Below are positions 1 through 5,371 of a stretch of 5,371 nt of DNA, in pieces (positions within the stretch are counted from its first letter, which is position 1; the number at the start of each line of letters is the position of its first letter). The stretch covers positions 1-5,371 of the forward strand of contig JAIRSN010000003.1 of assembly GCA_031255425.1 (NCBI GenBank), read 5' to 3'. The notes beneath the pieces are model-generated. The model made no database searches and was not told the origin of the DNA. It saw only the letters and a list, made by a program, of their open reading frames with translations. This stretch comes from Dysgonamonadaceae bacterium. Lineage in GTDB: Bacteria > Bacteroidota > Bacteroidia > Bacteroidales > Azobacteroidaceae. The position numbers and the translations under genes were made by a program.

Positions 1-1
1 C

Positions 2-592
2 GATAACTTACGGAACGCGGCTTATTGCCTGTCATACGTCATTGAAGTGACCGATAGGAAAAAAGCGGGACAAAATATATCGAACATAAGTGGAATTTGC
101 AATGTAATAAACGCATCTGATGGGACGATTGATTACATATCATTCATTTCACGGACAGCCCTGGTGCCTTATTTGTATAACACACCTTTGGTAATCGGAG
201 CGACTACTGAATCTCACCGGAGCGACGTACGCGCAGCTCGCTGGGATATTCTTGACGGCACTTACGATTATGCCAACGACCCTGCCAATATTATAGCTTA
301 TTTCGGCAGCTACTCAGGCAGCCTCTTCTTCTCCACGTCCGAAATAGAAGATGACTCTTATCTGAATAAAGTGAAGATAGCTGCTAATAACAATAGCATT
401 ACCAAGGAGGTTCTTGCAAAAATCAGTTTCCCGAACAATTCCTACAAGATACTAATCTTCGGCAAGAACAGCTCGGGTGTACTAATTGGTAAATACATTG
501 GATACGCCACCAGCAAAAACAGTTTCACCTATTGGCGACTGGATCCCGATGACCCGAAATTTGGACAGGGATCCACAATGTCGATCCCATAA
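2..592 (+). CDS. 3' end of an uncharacterised protein gene (5' end outside window)
   Basis: The reading frame is open from the left edge to a TAA at 590-592, giving about 196 visible residues. A GTG at 47 could serve as a start, but the frame continues upstream of it without a stop, so a gene beginning outside the window is more likely. I do not recognise the family. The visible part has no membrane segment. Alternating hydrophobic and polar residues with many Asn, Ser, Gly and Tyr suggest a beta-rich, possibly secreted or surface domain, for example around NNSYKILIFGKNSSGVLIG and GSYSGSLFFSTSEI. The C-terminus is Gly/Ser-rich (FGQGSTMSIP) and shows no clear sorting signal. Sampled stretches are 35-40% GC against about 55% in the pilin gene, and A/T-ending codons are frequent. 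It is separated from the pilus operon by a repeat array and a promoter, so it is probably a different transcription unit. That it is coding is fairly sure; the function is unknown. Confidence 0.6.
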   Translation, partial: DNLRNAAYCLSYVIEVTDRKKAGQNISNISGICNVINASDGTIDYISFISRTALVPYLYNTPLVIGATTESHRSDVRAARWDILDGTYDYANDPANIIAYFGSYSGSLFFSTSEIEDDSYLNKVKIAANNNSITKEVLAKISFPNNSYKILIFGKNSSGVLIGKYIGYATSKNSFTYWRLDPDDPKFGQGSTMSIP

Positions 593-675
593 CGAACGGC
601 AATGAGATAGAAAATAAAAAGAAATAACTTTCTCCGTAGCCAGGCGAATATGCCGTACTCCTTTAAAATTATAAA
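593..675. other. A/T-rich spacer without recognisable features
   Basis: This lies between the stop of the upstream gene and the first hairpin of the repeat region. I see no convincing ORF, no GC stem followed by a T-run that would act as an intrinsic terminator, and no promoter match. A weak open frame beginning at 650 runs on through the repeats. It is judged spurious because it only translates the repeat sequence. Confidence 0.5.
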
Positions 676-690
676 AGCGGCTGCGCCGCT
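676..690. repeat. Short perfect GC hairpin at the head of the repeat region
   Basis: AGCGGC (676-681) and GCCGCT (685-690) are perfect reverse complements around a TGC loop. The hairpin sits about half a unit (21.5 bp) before the centre of the first 41-bp repeat and is not one of its copies. No T-run follows, so a role as a rho-independent terminator for the upstream gene is not supported, although the hairpin could stabilise that gene's mRNA end. Confidence 0.55.
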
Positions 691-697
691 GCCGTCG

Positions 698-984
698 TCG
701 CAGTTCCGCGAAAACGTCCCCGGGAAGTTTTTGCGAAATCGCAGTTTCGCGCAAACGTCCCGGAGAAATTTTTACGTCGTCGCGCTTCCGCGACCAACAA
801 AAATTAACATTTTTGCGAAATCGCGGCTTCGCGACCAACATAAATTAACATTTTTACGAAGTCGCGACTCCGCGCAAATGATTTTAAAACATTTTTTTAA
901 CGTCGCGCATCCGCGACCAACAGAAATTAACATTTTCGCGAAATCGCGGCTCCGCGACCAACATAAATTAACAGATTTGCAAAA
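698..984. repeat. Tandem array of seven 41-bp hairpin units
   Basis: Units start at 698, 739, 780, 821, 862, 903 and 944, each exactly 41 bp long. Every unit begins with a small inverted repeat, ideally TCGCG, a 4-nt loop, then CGCGA. The hairpin centres fall at 704.5, 745.5, 786.5, 827.5, 868.5, 909.5 and 950.5. Two hairpins have 6-bp stems: GTCGCG-CTTC-CGCGAC (779-794) and GTCGCG-CATC-CGCGAC (902-917). The rest of the unit has the core CCAACA, AAATTAACA and a T-run, then GCGAAA before the next stem. Units 3 and 4, 3 and 7, and 4 and 7 each match at about 35 of 41 positions. Units 1 and 2 carry a different body (ACGTCCC then GGGAAG or GGAGAA), and unit 5 is diverged in its body. Because 41 is not a multiple of three, the array is not a coding repeat. 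Function is unknown; I do not assign it to a named repeat family. Confidence 0.9.
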
Positions 985-1025
985 CCGCAGCAGATTTAGG
1001 CACGAAATTTGCCATGCATTTAAAG
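985..1025. repeat. Decayed eighth unit of the 41-bp array
   Basis: This segment is in phase with the array. The bases leading into it still align with the unit end, and it begins with CCGCA in place of TCGCG. The right arm of the stem (CGCGA) is replaced by ATTTA and the remainder no longer resembles the unit. It is either a degenerate copy or the boundary of the array. It runs up to the T-rich element that may be the -33 region of the pilus promoter. Confidence 0.5.
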
Positions 1026-1063
1026 TTTTGCTTCTAAAATTGTAAATTTATAGTTTATCTTTG
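1026..1063 (+). promoter_or_regulatory. Bacteroidetes-type promoter of the pilus operon
   Basis: TATCTTTG at 1056-1063 is a perfect match to the Bacteroidetes primary sigma -7 consensus TAnnTTTG, in a typical setting (TTTATCTTTGTGC). The -33 element is less clear. TTTTG at 1026-1030 resembles it but sits about 25 bp upstream, longer than the usual roughly 19-21, and the TTG at 1040-1042 is too close. Transcription would begin near 1070 and leave a leader of about 80 nt before the first gene. It is the only good promoter match I find ahead of the four pilus genes, and gaps between those genes are too small for further promoters of this kind. Confidence 0.65.
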
Positions 1064-1129
1064 TGCAGTTTTTTTATTTACGTAAGAAATTAATCAGGTG
1101 GGAGATTGTAGCAGAAAATACAGATAAGA

Positions 1130-1162
1130 AATTTATGAAAATAACAATTTATGATAACAATG
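1130..1162 (+). promoter_or_regulatory. Translation start region with three candidate ATGs
   Basis: No clear Shine-Dalgarno sequence is present, as is common in Bacteroidetes; the region is A/T-rich. ATGs at 1151 and 1160 are both in frame with the DUF3575 gene. An ATG at 1135 is in another frame and opens a 14-codon mini-ORF that ends at a TAG at 1177-1179, overlapping the main gene's start. Short direct repeats surround the start: ATAACAAT at 1141-1148 and 1154-1161, and AATTTATG at 1130-1137 and 1146-1153. Whether the mini-ORF is translated cannot be judged from sequence. Confidence 0.35.
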
Positions 1163-1756
1163 AGATTCGGAAAGAGTAGAAAAACGACGATTGTTCTTTT
1201 GTCCCTGTTCTTTTTACAGCCACTGCAAGCGCAGGATTTCCGGACAATAAAGAATACAACCCCTGTATTCGCGATAAGCAGTAATTTGCTCTACGATGCG
1301 GCAACCGGCATGAACTTGGGCGTGGAATTCAGGTTGAATAACCGCTTGACGCTGAAACTCCCCGCGACTTACAACCCCTGGACATTCGACCGGAACAGGA
1401 AATTGAAGTTTATTCTGGCGCAACCCGAATTGCGCGGGTGGCTGTGCGAACCTTTCAGCGGTCATTTCTTCGGATTGCAGGGGCATTATGCGCAATTCAA
1501 CGCAGGTCGCATCGGCACGGATTACATGCAAAAACACCGCTACGAAGGCTCGCTCTACGGCGGCGGCATTGTCTACGGGTATCAATTCTATCTTGCCCCG
1601 CGCTGGAGCCTTGAGGCAAGCATCGGATTGGGTTATGCCTACCTGGATTATACGGTGTATAAATGCGAAACCTGCGGGGAATATATTAAAAGTGAGAATA
1701 AAAACTATTTCGGGCCGACAAAGGCCGATCTCTCCTTAATCTATATCTTAAAATAA
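1151..1756 (+). CDS. DUF3575 family envelope protein, first gene of the pilus operon
   Basis: The protein has 201 residues. An N-terminal signal peptide has basic residues (about 5-11), a hydrophobic core (about 13-24) and a likely cut after A27 (PLQA/QDF), so it is exported. The mature part matches the DUF3575 pattern known from Bacteroidales: SSNLLYDAATGMNLGVEF at 43-60, YNPWTF at 74-79, QPELRGWLC at 91-99, GHFFGLQGHYAQFN at 104-117, RYEGSLYGGGIVYGYQ at 130-145 and NKNYFGPTKADLSLIY at 183-198. Alternating aromatic and glycine-rich strands suggest a small outer-membrane beta-barrel, though this is inference. A CxxC pair (C172, C175) lies in a loop before the last strand. The start could be the ATG at 1151 or 1160, since both leave the signal peptide intact. 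The next gene follows after 10 nt. DUF3575 genes commonly head type V pilus clusters. It may correspond to the small gene upstream of fimA in Porphyromonas gingivalis (fimX), but that is from memory and uncertain. The biochemical role is unknown. Confidence 0.85.
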   Translation: MITMRFGKSRKTTIVLLSLFFLQPLQAQDFRTIKNTTPVFAISSNLLYDAATGMNLGVEFRLNNRLTLKLPATYNPWTFDRNRKLKFILAQPELRGWLCEPFSGHFFGLQGHYAQFNAGRIGTDYMQKHRYEGSLYGGGIVYGYQFYLAPRWSLEASIGLGYAYLDYTVYKCETCGEYIKSENKNYFGPTKADLSLIYILK

Positions 1757-1766
1757 ATCTGTTGAT

Positions 1767-3311
1767 ATGAAACTCAAATACCCCAATACAGGAACGCTAA
1801 CCGTCTGCCTGTTCGCGTTTTTCCTGCTCTCTTCCGGTGCGTACGGCCAGAATAAAATGCAGGCGATCGGAATCCAAAAGAATCGAGTCCAGATAAATGG
1901 CGGGAAAGTGATCGTCGACTTTACCGTTTCGTTCAATCAGGTTGAAGTGTCGTCGAACAACCAACTGACTTTAATTCCGGTTATTAAGACAACCAAAGGC
2001 GCCAAGCGCCAGCTCCAGCTTCCTCCGGTAATCGTGAACGGGAAAAAGCGGAACAATCTTTTTAAACGCTCCCTTCGCTTAAACGGCATGGAAGAAGACC
2101 CGATGCTTCACGCCATCTTACTGGCGGAACAGCGGAACGTGTCGGGCGCTTACCGCTACTACCGCGAAACGGTTGCGTTTGAGCCTTGGATGAAAGAGGC
2201 TTCCGTTTATTTAACCGGCGATCTGTGTGGCTGTGGCGGTTCCGAAAAAGACCGGTTCGAAAAGCTGATCGCCGAATCCATCGCATTGCCCGACTTTGCC
2301 GAATTTGATTACCCGTTTGTTCCCTTTGTCAATTTTGTTGTTCCACAAAAAGAAAAAATAAAGGAACGGGCAAGCGTGGGCGAAGCCTATCTGGTTTTTG
2401 AGCAAGCCAAATGGGCGATTCTCCCGGAATTGTTCGAGAACAAAGCCGAGCTTGCGAAAATCGAACGCAGCTTAAACTATGTGGAGGAAGAACCGACAGC
2501 CGTTATAACGAAAATTTCGATTAAGGCGTATGCTTCTCCCGAAGGCAAATACGATGACAACCTGGAGCTTTCCAAAGAGCGGGCAAAATCGCTCTTGGAT
2601 TATGTGCGGAAAAACCATGCCCTGTCTCCCGGTATAGAAGTCTTCTCGGAAGGATACGGCGAAGACTGGGACCGGCTGATACACCTGGTGAAAAACGATC
2701 CGAAGCTGGAAAACAAAGAGCAGATCTTGCAGATTATTCATTCGGTCGGGATTTTCGACGGACGGGAAAAGCAGTTGATGGATCTGTCGGGCGGTCGTCC
2801 CTACCTTTATATGCTGGATAAACTCTTTCCGCTGATGCGCCGTTCCGATTACCGGATCGAATACACTGTTCCCGCCTTTTCGGTTGAAAAAGGAAAGCAA
2901 CTGCTGAAAACAAAACCGGAAATGGTGAGTGTGGAAGAAATGTACCTGATAGCGAATACGTATGAAAAAGGAAGCGAACCGTTTAAGGAAGTGTTCAACA
3001 TCGCAGGCGTCGTCTATCCGGACGATGTGACGGCTGCCGTAAATGCCGCCGCTGTCGCAATAATGGACGGCAACTACGAATATGCGGGCAAAATACTGGA
3101 AAAACAGACGGACGAACCCGCCGCCTGGAATAATTTGGGCATCGTATGTATGTATGAACGCCGCCTGGCGGAAGCCGAACACTATTTCGAGAATGCCGTT
3201 TCGCAGGGAATTGGGGAAGCCGGGCGGAATCTTTTGATTCTGGAGGAATTAAAAGCCGCTTGGGAAGCGTATGAAAACTTGAGAAAAGAATATGAACCGT
3301 TATTCAATTGA
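1767..3311 (+). CDS. DUF3868 / OmpA-like / TPR envelope protein of the pilus operon
   Basis: The protein has 514 residues. A signal peptide has its hydrophobic core at about 11-24 and a likely cut after G27 or nearby (GAYG/QN); there is no lipobox cysteine. Residues about 30-150 look like DUF3868, a predicted beta-sandwich found in Bacteroidales fimbrial clusters, ending in the CxC motif GDLCGCGGS at 151-159. Residues about 245-370 look like an OmpA C-terminal domain: SIKAYASPEG at 251-260, then NLELSKERAKSLLDYV at 265-280, and a closing strand near DYRIEYTV at 361-368. The Asp that contacts peptidoglycan in classical OmpA domains is Ser257 here, while the partner Arg is kept (R272). Residues about 412-480 contain TPR-like helices, clearest at AAWNNLGIVCMYERRLAEAEHYFENAV. 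The tail is charged and helical. The protein is therefore exported, probably periplasmic or on the inner face of the outer membrane, with a possible scaffolding role in pilus assembly. The next gene starts 3 nt after its stop, implying co-transcription. It may correspond to pgmA near P. gingivalis fimA, which is unverified. Confidence 0.8.
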   Translation: MKLKYPNTGTLTVCLFAFFLLSSGAYGQNKMQAIGIQKNRVQINGGKVIVDFTVSFNQVEVSSNNQLTLIPVIKTTKGAKRQLQLPPVIVNGKKRNNLFKRSLRLNGMEEDPMLHAILLAEQRNVSGAYRYYRETVAFEPWMKEASVYLTGDLCGCGGSEKDRFEKLIAESIALPDFAEFDYPFVPFVNFVVPQKEKIKERASVGEAYLVFEQAKWAILPELFENKAELAKIERSLNYVEEEPTAVITKISIKAYASPEGKYDDNLELSKERAKSLLDYVRKNHALSPGIEVFSEGYGEDWDRLIHLVKNDPKLENKEQILQIIHSVGIFDGREKQLMDLSGGRPYLYMLDKLFPLMRRSDYRIEYTVPAFSVEKGKQLLKTKPEMVSVEEMYLIANTYEKGSEPFKEVFNIAGVVYPDDVTAAVNAAAVAIMDGNYEYAGKILEKQTDEPAAWNNLGIVCMYERRLAEAEHYFENAVSQGIGEAGRNLLILEELKAAWEAYENLRKEYEPLFN

Positions 3312-3314
3312 ACG

Positions 3315-4298
3315 ATGAGAATTATGTCAAAAACATTACAGTTTGTTATCTGCCCGATCGTTTGCCTGTTATTGGGCTTGCCTTCCTGTATCAAGGACGA
3401 TTTAACGAATTGTCCGCCGGTGGAGCAGTCTTTGCAAGTGATTTTTTCCTGTGAAGATGCCGCCGTGCCGGAGTCGCAGCCGGAATTGCAAAATGCAACC
3501 CTTTTTGTATTCGACAAAAACGACGTTTTTGTTACCTCCTGGCGATTGGATGCGTCGCATCCGGAACGTCCTTCTTTAAATAAAATGTATGTGCCGGATT
3601 TCAAACTCCTTCCGGGCGAATATCATTTCGTCGTGTGGTTCGATCTCCTGCCGCCCTATTCGATTACGCCGGCGGTGAGTGGCTTTTTGCGAGGAACGAC
3701 GCGGATCGATCAAGCGGCATTCCAGCTTGAAATCCCCGGCAACAGAACAATCGAAACGCCCCTGCCCCGGTTGCTGTACGGATACAAGTCCGGCGAGATA
3801 AAAACAAGATCCGAAAACATCCTCGCGATTCCGGTCACACAGCAGACCAACACGGTGAATATTGTCGTGACGGGACTTCCCCCCACGACCGACGAATACC
3901 TCTTTCGTATCACCGATACAAACGGTAACTATACCTTCCTCAATGCTTTTGCCGATTGTGAAGCGTTTTCGTATACCGATGTCAACCGGATTTCGACCGC
4001 ATCCCAGACGCTGACAGGATCGCTGACCGTTTTGAAGTTAGCCGAAAACCGGCCAACGCCCCTGCTCGTCATCCAAAATCAAACAACCGGAAAGCAGGTC
4101 TTCCCCCGGGACAACGGGGCAGACGAACAGGGCAACCTGATTGAAATAATCCGGCGGGAACACCCCGGCAACGATTTCGACCGGACGCATACCTATACGA
4201 TTCATATTGATATAGATGATACGAATGTAACCGTGAATGTGAGTGTCGACGGCTGGAACGAAAAGCCGTCGGACAACGAGTTATCCCCGACTTATTAA
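3315..4298 (+). CDS. FimB/Mfa2-family pilus anchor lipoprotein
   Basis: The protein has 327 residues, close to the length of P. gingivalis Mfa2. The signal peptide ends in a lipobox, LPSC, with lipidation expected at C25. The residues that follow, CIKDDLTNCPP, carry the hallmark Cys-x-x-Asp-Asp-Leu start of the Mfa2/FimB family and fit the K-(D/E)2 lipoprotein export signal described in Bacteroidetes, so surface exposure on the outer membrane is expected. The rest is beta-rich: ATLFVFDKNDVFV at 61-73, LPGEYHFVVWFD at 99-110 and a final strand VTVNVSVDGWN at 305-315, as in transthyretin-like pilin domains. In known systems this protein anchors the pilus base and limits its length. No Arg or Lys occurs between K27 and K68, so the first strand is probably not cleaved off, as expected for an anchor. 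The start may be the ATG at 3315 or the in-frame ATG at 3324; both are within 13 nt of the preceding stop. Confidence 0.85.
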   Translation: MRIMSKTLQFVICPIVCLLLGLPSCIKDDLTNCPPVEQSLQVIFSCEDAAVPESQPELQNATLFVFDKNDVFVTSWRLDASHPERPSLNKMYVPDFKLLPGEYHFVVWFDLLPPYSITPAVSGFLRGTTRIDQAAFQLEIPGNRTIETPLPRLLYGYKSGEIKTRSENILAIPVTQQTNTVNIVVTGLPPTTDEYLFRITDTNGNYTFLNAFADCEAFSYTDVNRISTASQTLTGSLTVLKLAENRPTPLLVIQNQTTGKQVFPRDNGADEQGNLIEIIRREHPGNDFDRTHTYTIHIDIDDTNVTVNVSVDGWNEKPSDNELSPTY

Positions 4299-4323
4299 TA
4301 AACAACTAAATAAAAACATAAAT

Positions 4324-5371
4324 ATGAGAAAGTTCACAAACAATAAATGGAATTTGTTTTTACTTGCAACCGCGCTGATGACCTCTTCCTGTCATCAGGA
4401 GGACGCGTTGCCCGGCGCTCCCGGTGCCGGCGATGAAGGCGAAACGCAAGCGGTGACGATAAAAATCAATTTCCCTTTTGAAGAAACGGGAAGTTCTTTG
4501 CGATCCATCGGCGGCGCGGAGGAAAATGCGATTCAAACCGTTGATGTATTGGCTTTTCGCGTAGATGGCGAGAAAGCTTATTTTGATTATTCCGTAGCTG
4601 GAGAGAAAATATCCGACGACGCAATCAGCGCCGTGCTTTGGACCCGGTCGTATCCGCAACGGTTGGTGCTGATTACAAATGCACGCGCTCAAATCGAACA
4701 GTTGCTCCGTCCCGAATCGCTGCCTTCCGGCTGGCGAGGCGTGGAACAGGAAGCGATGCTGGCAGGATTGGAGTTTTCCCTGACGGAAGGGGCTAAATGG
4801 CAGGCAATCAATGCGGCTAATTATACGGCTTTCCCGATGTGGGGCGAGAGCGAAGCGGTCACCATCACCAAGCGGACGCCGCAAGGGGCGTATTCGATCC
4901 GCCTGATCCGGATGGTTGCGAAGATCAATGTGCAGCTCGACAAAAGCGTTTCCGGCTTGACCGGTAAATTCAAAATAAAGAACGTAAGGCTTTACAATAC
5001 CTATACAAAAGGGCGCATTGCCCCCGGAGAAGTCGAAAATGGGAAGGTCACGCAAGCAACCGTTCCCGATGGCGCCGAGAGGTATTTAGGCCCGTTGGAA
5101 TACGACGATTTCAGCGTTCCCGGCGAACCGGATGTTGCCGTTCGCGGGTCGATTTATACGTTCGAAACACCCGCCGCCGTCCGCGCATCGGAAGCTACCT
5201 GCTTAGTTATCGGCGGAATTTACATGAATGATACGAAGGAAACTTATTACCGAATTGATTTTCTGGATGAAGACGGCGAGTATGCAAGCATCCTTCGGAA
5301 TCATCAGTACACGGTCAATATCAACAATGTAACAGGTTCCGGTTACGACACGCCGGAAGAAGCCTTTGAAG
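4324..5371 (+). CDS. FimA/Mfa1-like type V pilin (3' end outside window)
   Basis: The visible part is 349 residues and is open at the right edge. The N-terminal signal peptide leads to LMTSSC, with lipidation expected at C23, followed by HQED, an acidic stretch like lipoprotein export signals. The leader strand AVTIKINFPF (43-52) is followed by a loop with R60 (GSSLR/SIGG), positioned like the known cleavage Arg of P. gingivalis FimA. Cutting there would release the first strand so that the subunit can polymerise by donor-strand exchange. Other family marks are VDVLAFRV (73-80), RLVLITNA (113-120), FPMWGE (170-175), MVAKINV (197-203) and NHQYTVNINNVTGSGYDTPEEA (326-347). The start at 4324 has an A-rich upstream stretch typical of well-expressed Bacteroidetes genes and lies 25 nt after the anchor gene. 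Because the 3' end is missing, I cannot tell a stalk pilin from a minor or tip subunit with an extra C-terminal domain. Confidence 0.8.
   Translation, partial: MRKFTNNKWNLFLLATALMTSSCHQEDALPGAPGAGDEGETQAVTIKINFPFEETGSSLRSIGGAEENAIQTVDVLAFRVDGEKAYFDYSVAGEKISDDAISAVLWTRSYPQRLVLITNARAQIEQLLRPESLPSGWRGVEQEAMLAGLEFSLTEGAKWQAINAANYTAFPMWGESEAVTITKRTPQGAYSIRLIRMVAKINVQLDKSVSGLTGKFKIKNVRLYNTYTKGRIAPGEVENGKVTQATVPDGAERYLGPLEYDDFSVPGEPDVAVRGSIYTFETPAAVRASEATCLVIGGIYMNDTKETYYRIDFLDEDGEYASILRNHQYTVNINNVTGSGYDTPEEAFE

Larger units (their letters stand above)
1151..5371 (+). other. Type V pilus operon (right end open)
   Basis: Four forward genes follow one promoter with gaps of 10, 3 and 25 nt and no terminator-like hairpin between them. 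The order is DUF3575 protein, DUF3868/OmpA/TPR protein, Mfa2/FimB-like anchor, pilin. Envelope accessory genes are followed by the anchor and then the structural subunit. All four products carry export signals, and the last two are predicted lipoproteins. Further subunits, such as a tip adhesin, probably lie beyond the right edge. Operon structure is inferred from spacing only. Confidence 0.7.

Noticed and set aside
676..690. Rho-independent terminator for the upstream gene
   Set aside because: The stem is followed by GCCGTCGTCG rather than a T-run.
698..1025. CRISPR array
   Set aside because: Whole 41-bp units are similar, including the parts between hairpins. There is no alternation of a fixed repeat with unique spacers of 30 or more bases, and no cas genes are present.
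650..1045. A 131-codon forward open frame through the repeat region
   Set aside because: It translates the 41-bp repeats in shifting frames; the peptide repeat recurs only every 123 bp (three units). There is no signal of a real protein, and the overlapping reverse frame at 482-841 is also open for the same compositional reason.
962..1153. Invertible (phase-variable) promoter flanked by inverted repeats
   Set aside because: CATAAATT at 962-969 is inverted at 1130-1137 and 1146-1153, but 8 A/T-rich bases are likely by chance, and no recombinase gene lies in the window. Longer flanking inverted repeats were not seen.
2472..3182. A 236-codon reverse-strand open frame (and a similar one at 4360-5055)
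   Set aside because: Both are antiparallel shadows of well-supported forward genes, rich in Phe, Arg and His as expected for reverse translations, with no promoter or family match.

Overview
The window reads as chromosomal DNA of a member of the Bacteroidales. The evidence is a Bacteroidetes-type promoter (TATCTTTG, matching TAnnTTTG), A/T-rich translation starts without a clear Shine-Dalgarno sequence, lipoproteins with acidic residues just after the lipidated cysteine, and a gene order typical of Bacteroidales type V (FimA/Mfa1-like) pili. I cannot name a genus; a Parabacteroides-, Tannerella- or Dysgonomonas-like source is a guess.

Layout. (1) Positions 2-592 hold the 3' end of an unrecognised gene that starts outside the window; it looks more A/T-rich than the rest. 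(2) Positions 593-1150 have no convincing gene. Instead they hold a small GC hairpin (676-690), then a tandem array of 41-bp units (698-984, seven units plus a decayed eighth to about 1025), each with a short hairpin built on TCGCG/CGCGA. A Bacteroidetes promoter follows directly (-7 box 1056-1063), then a leader of about 80 nt. (3) Positions 1151-5371 hold four closely spaced forward genes, with gaps of 10, 3 and 25 nt. They are a DUF3575 protein, a DUF3868/OmpA-like/TPR protein, a FimB/Mfa2-family lipoprotein anchor, and the 5' part of a FimA/Mfa1-like pilin, which runs off the right edge.

How the genes work together. Known type V pilins are exported as lipoproteins and cut by an arginine-specific protease after their first beta strand. 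They then polymerise by donor-strand exchange on an Mfa2/FimB-type anchor that stays lipidated. The window fits this. The pilin has a lipobox and an Arg (R60) where the known FimA site lies, while the anchor has a lipobox and no Arg or Lys in the matching stretch. The two upstream genes are predicted envelope proteins. They usually accompany such pilus genes, and their exact roles are not settled by sequence.

The pilus operon belongs to known families. The least explained element is the exactly periodic 41-bp hairpin array that abuts the operon promoter.
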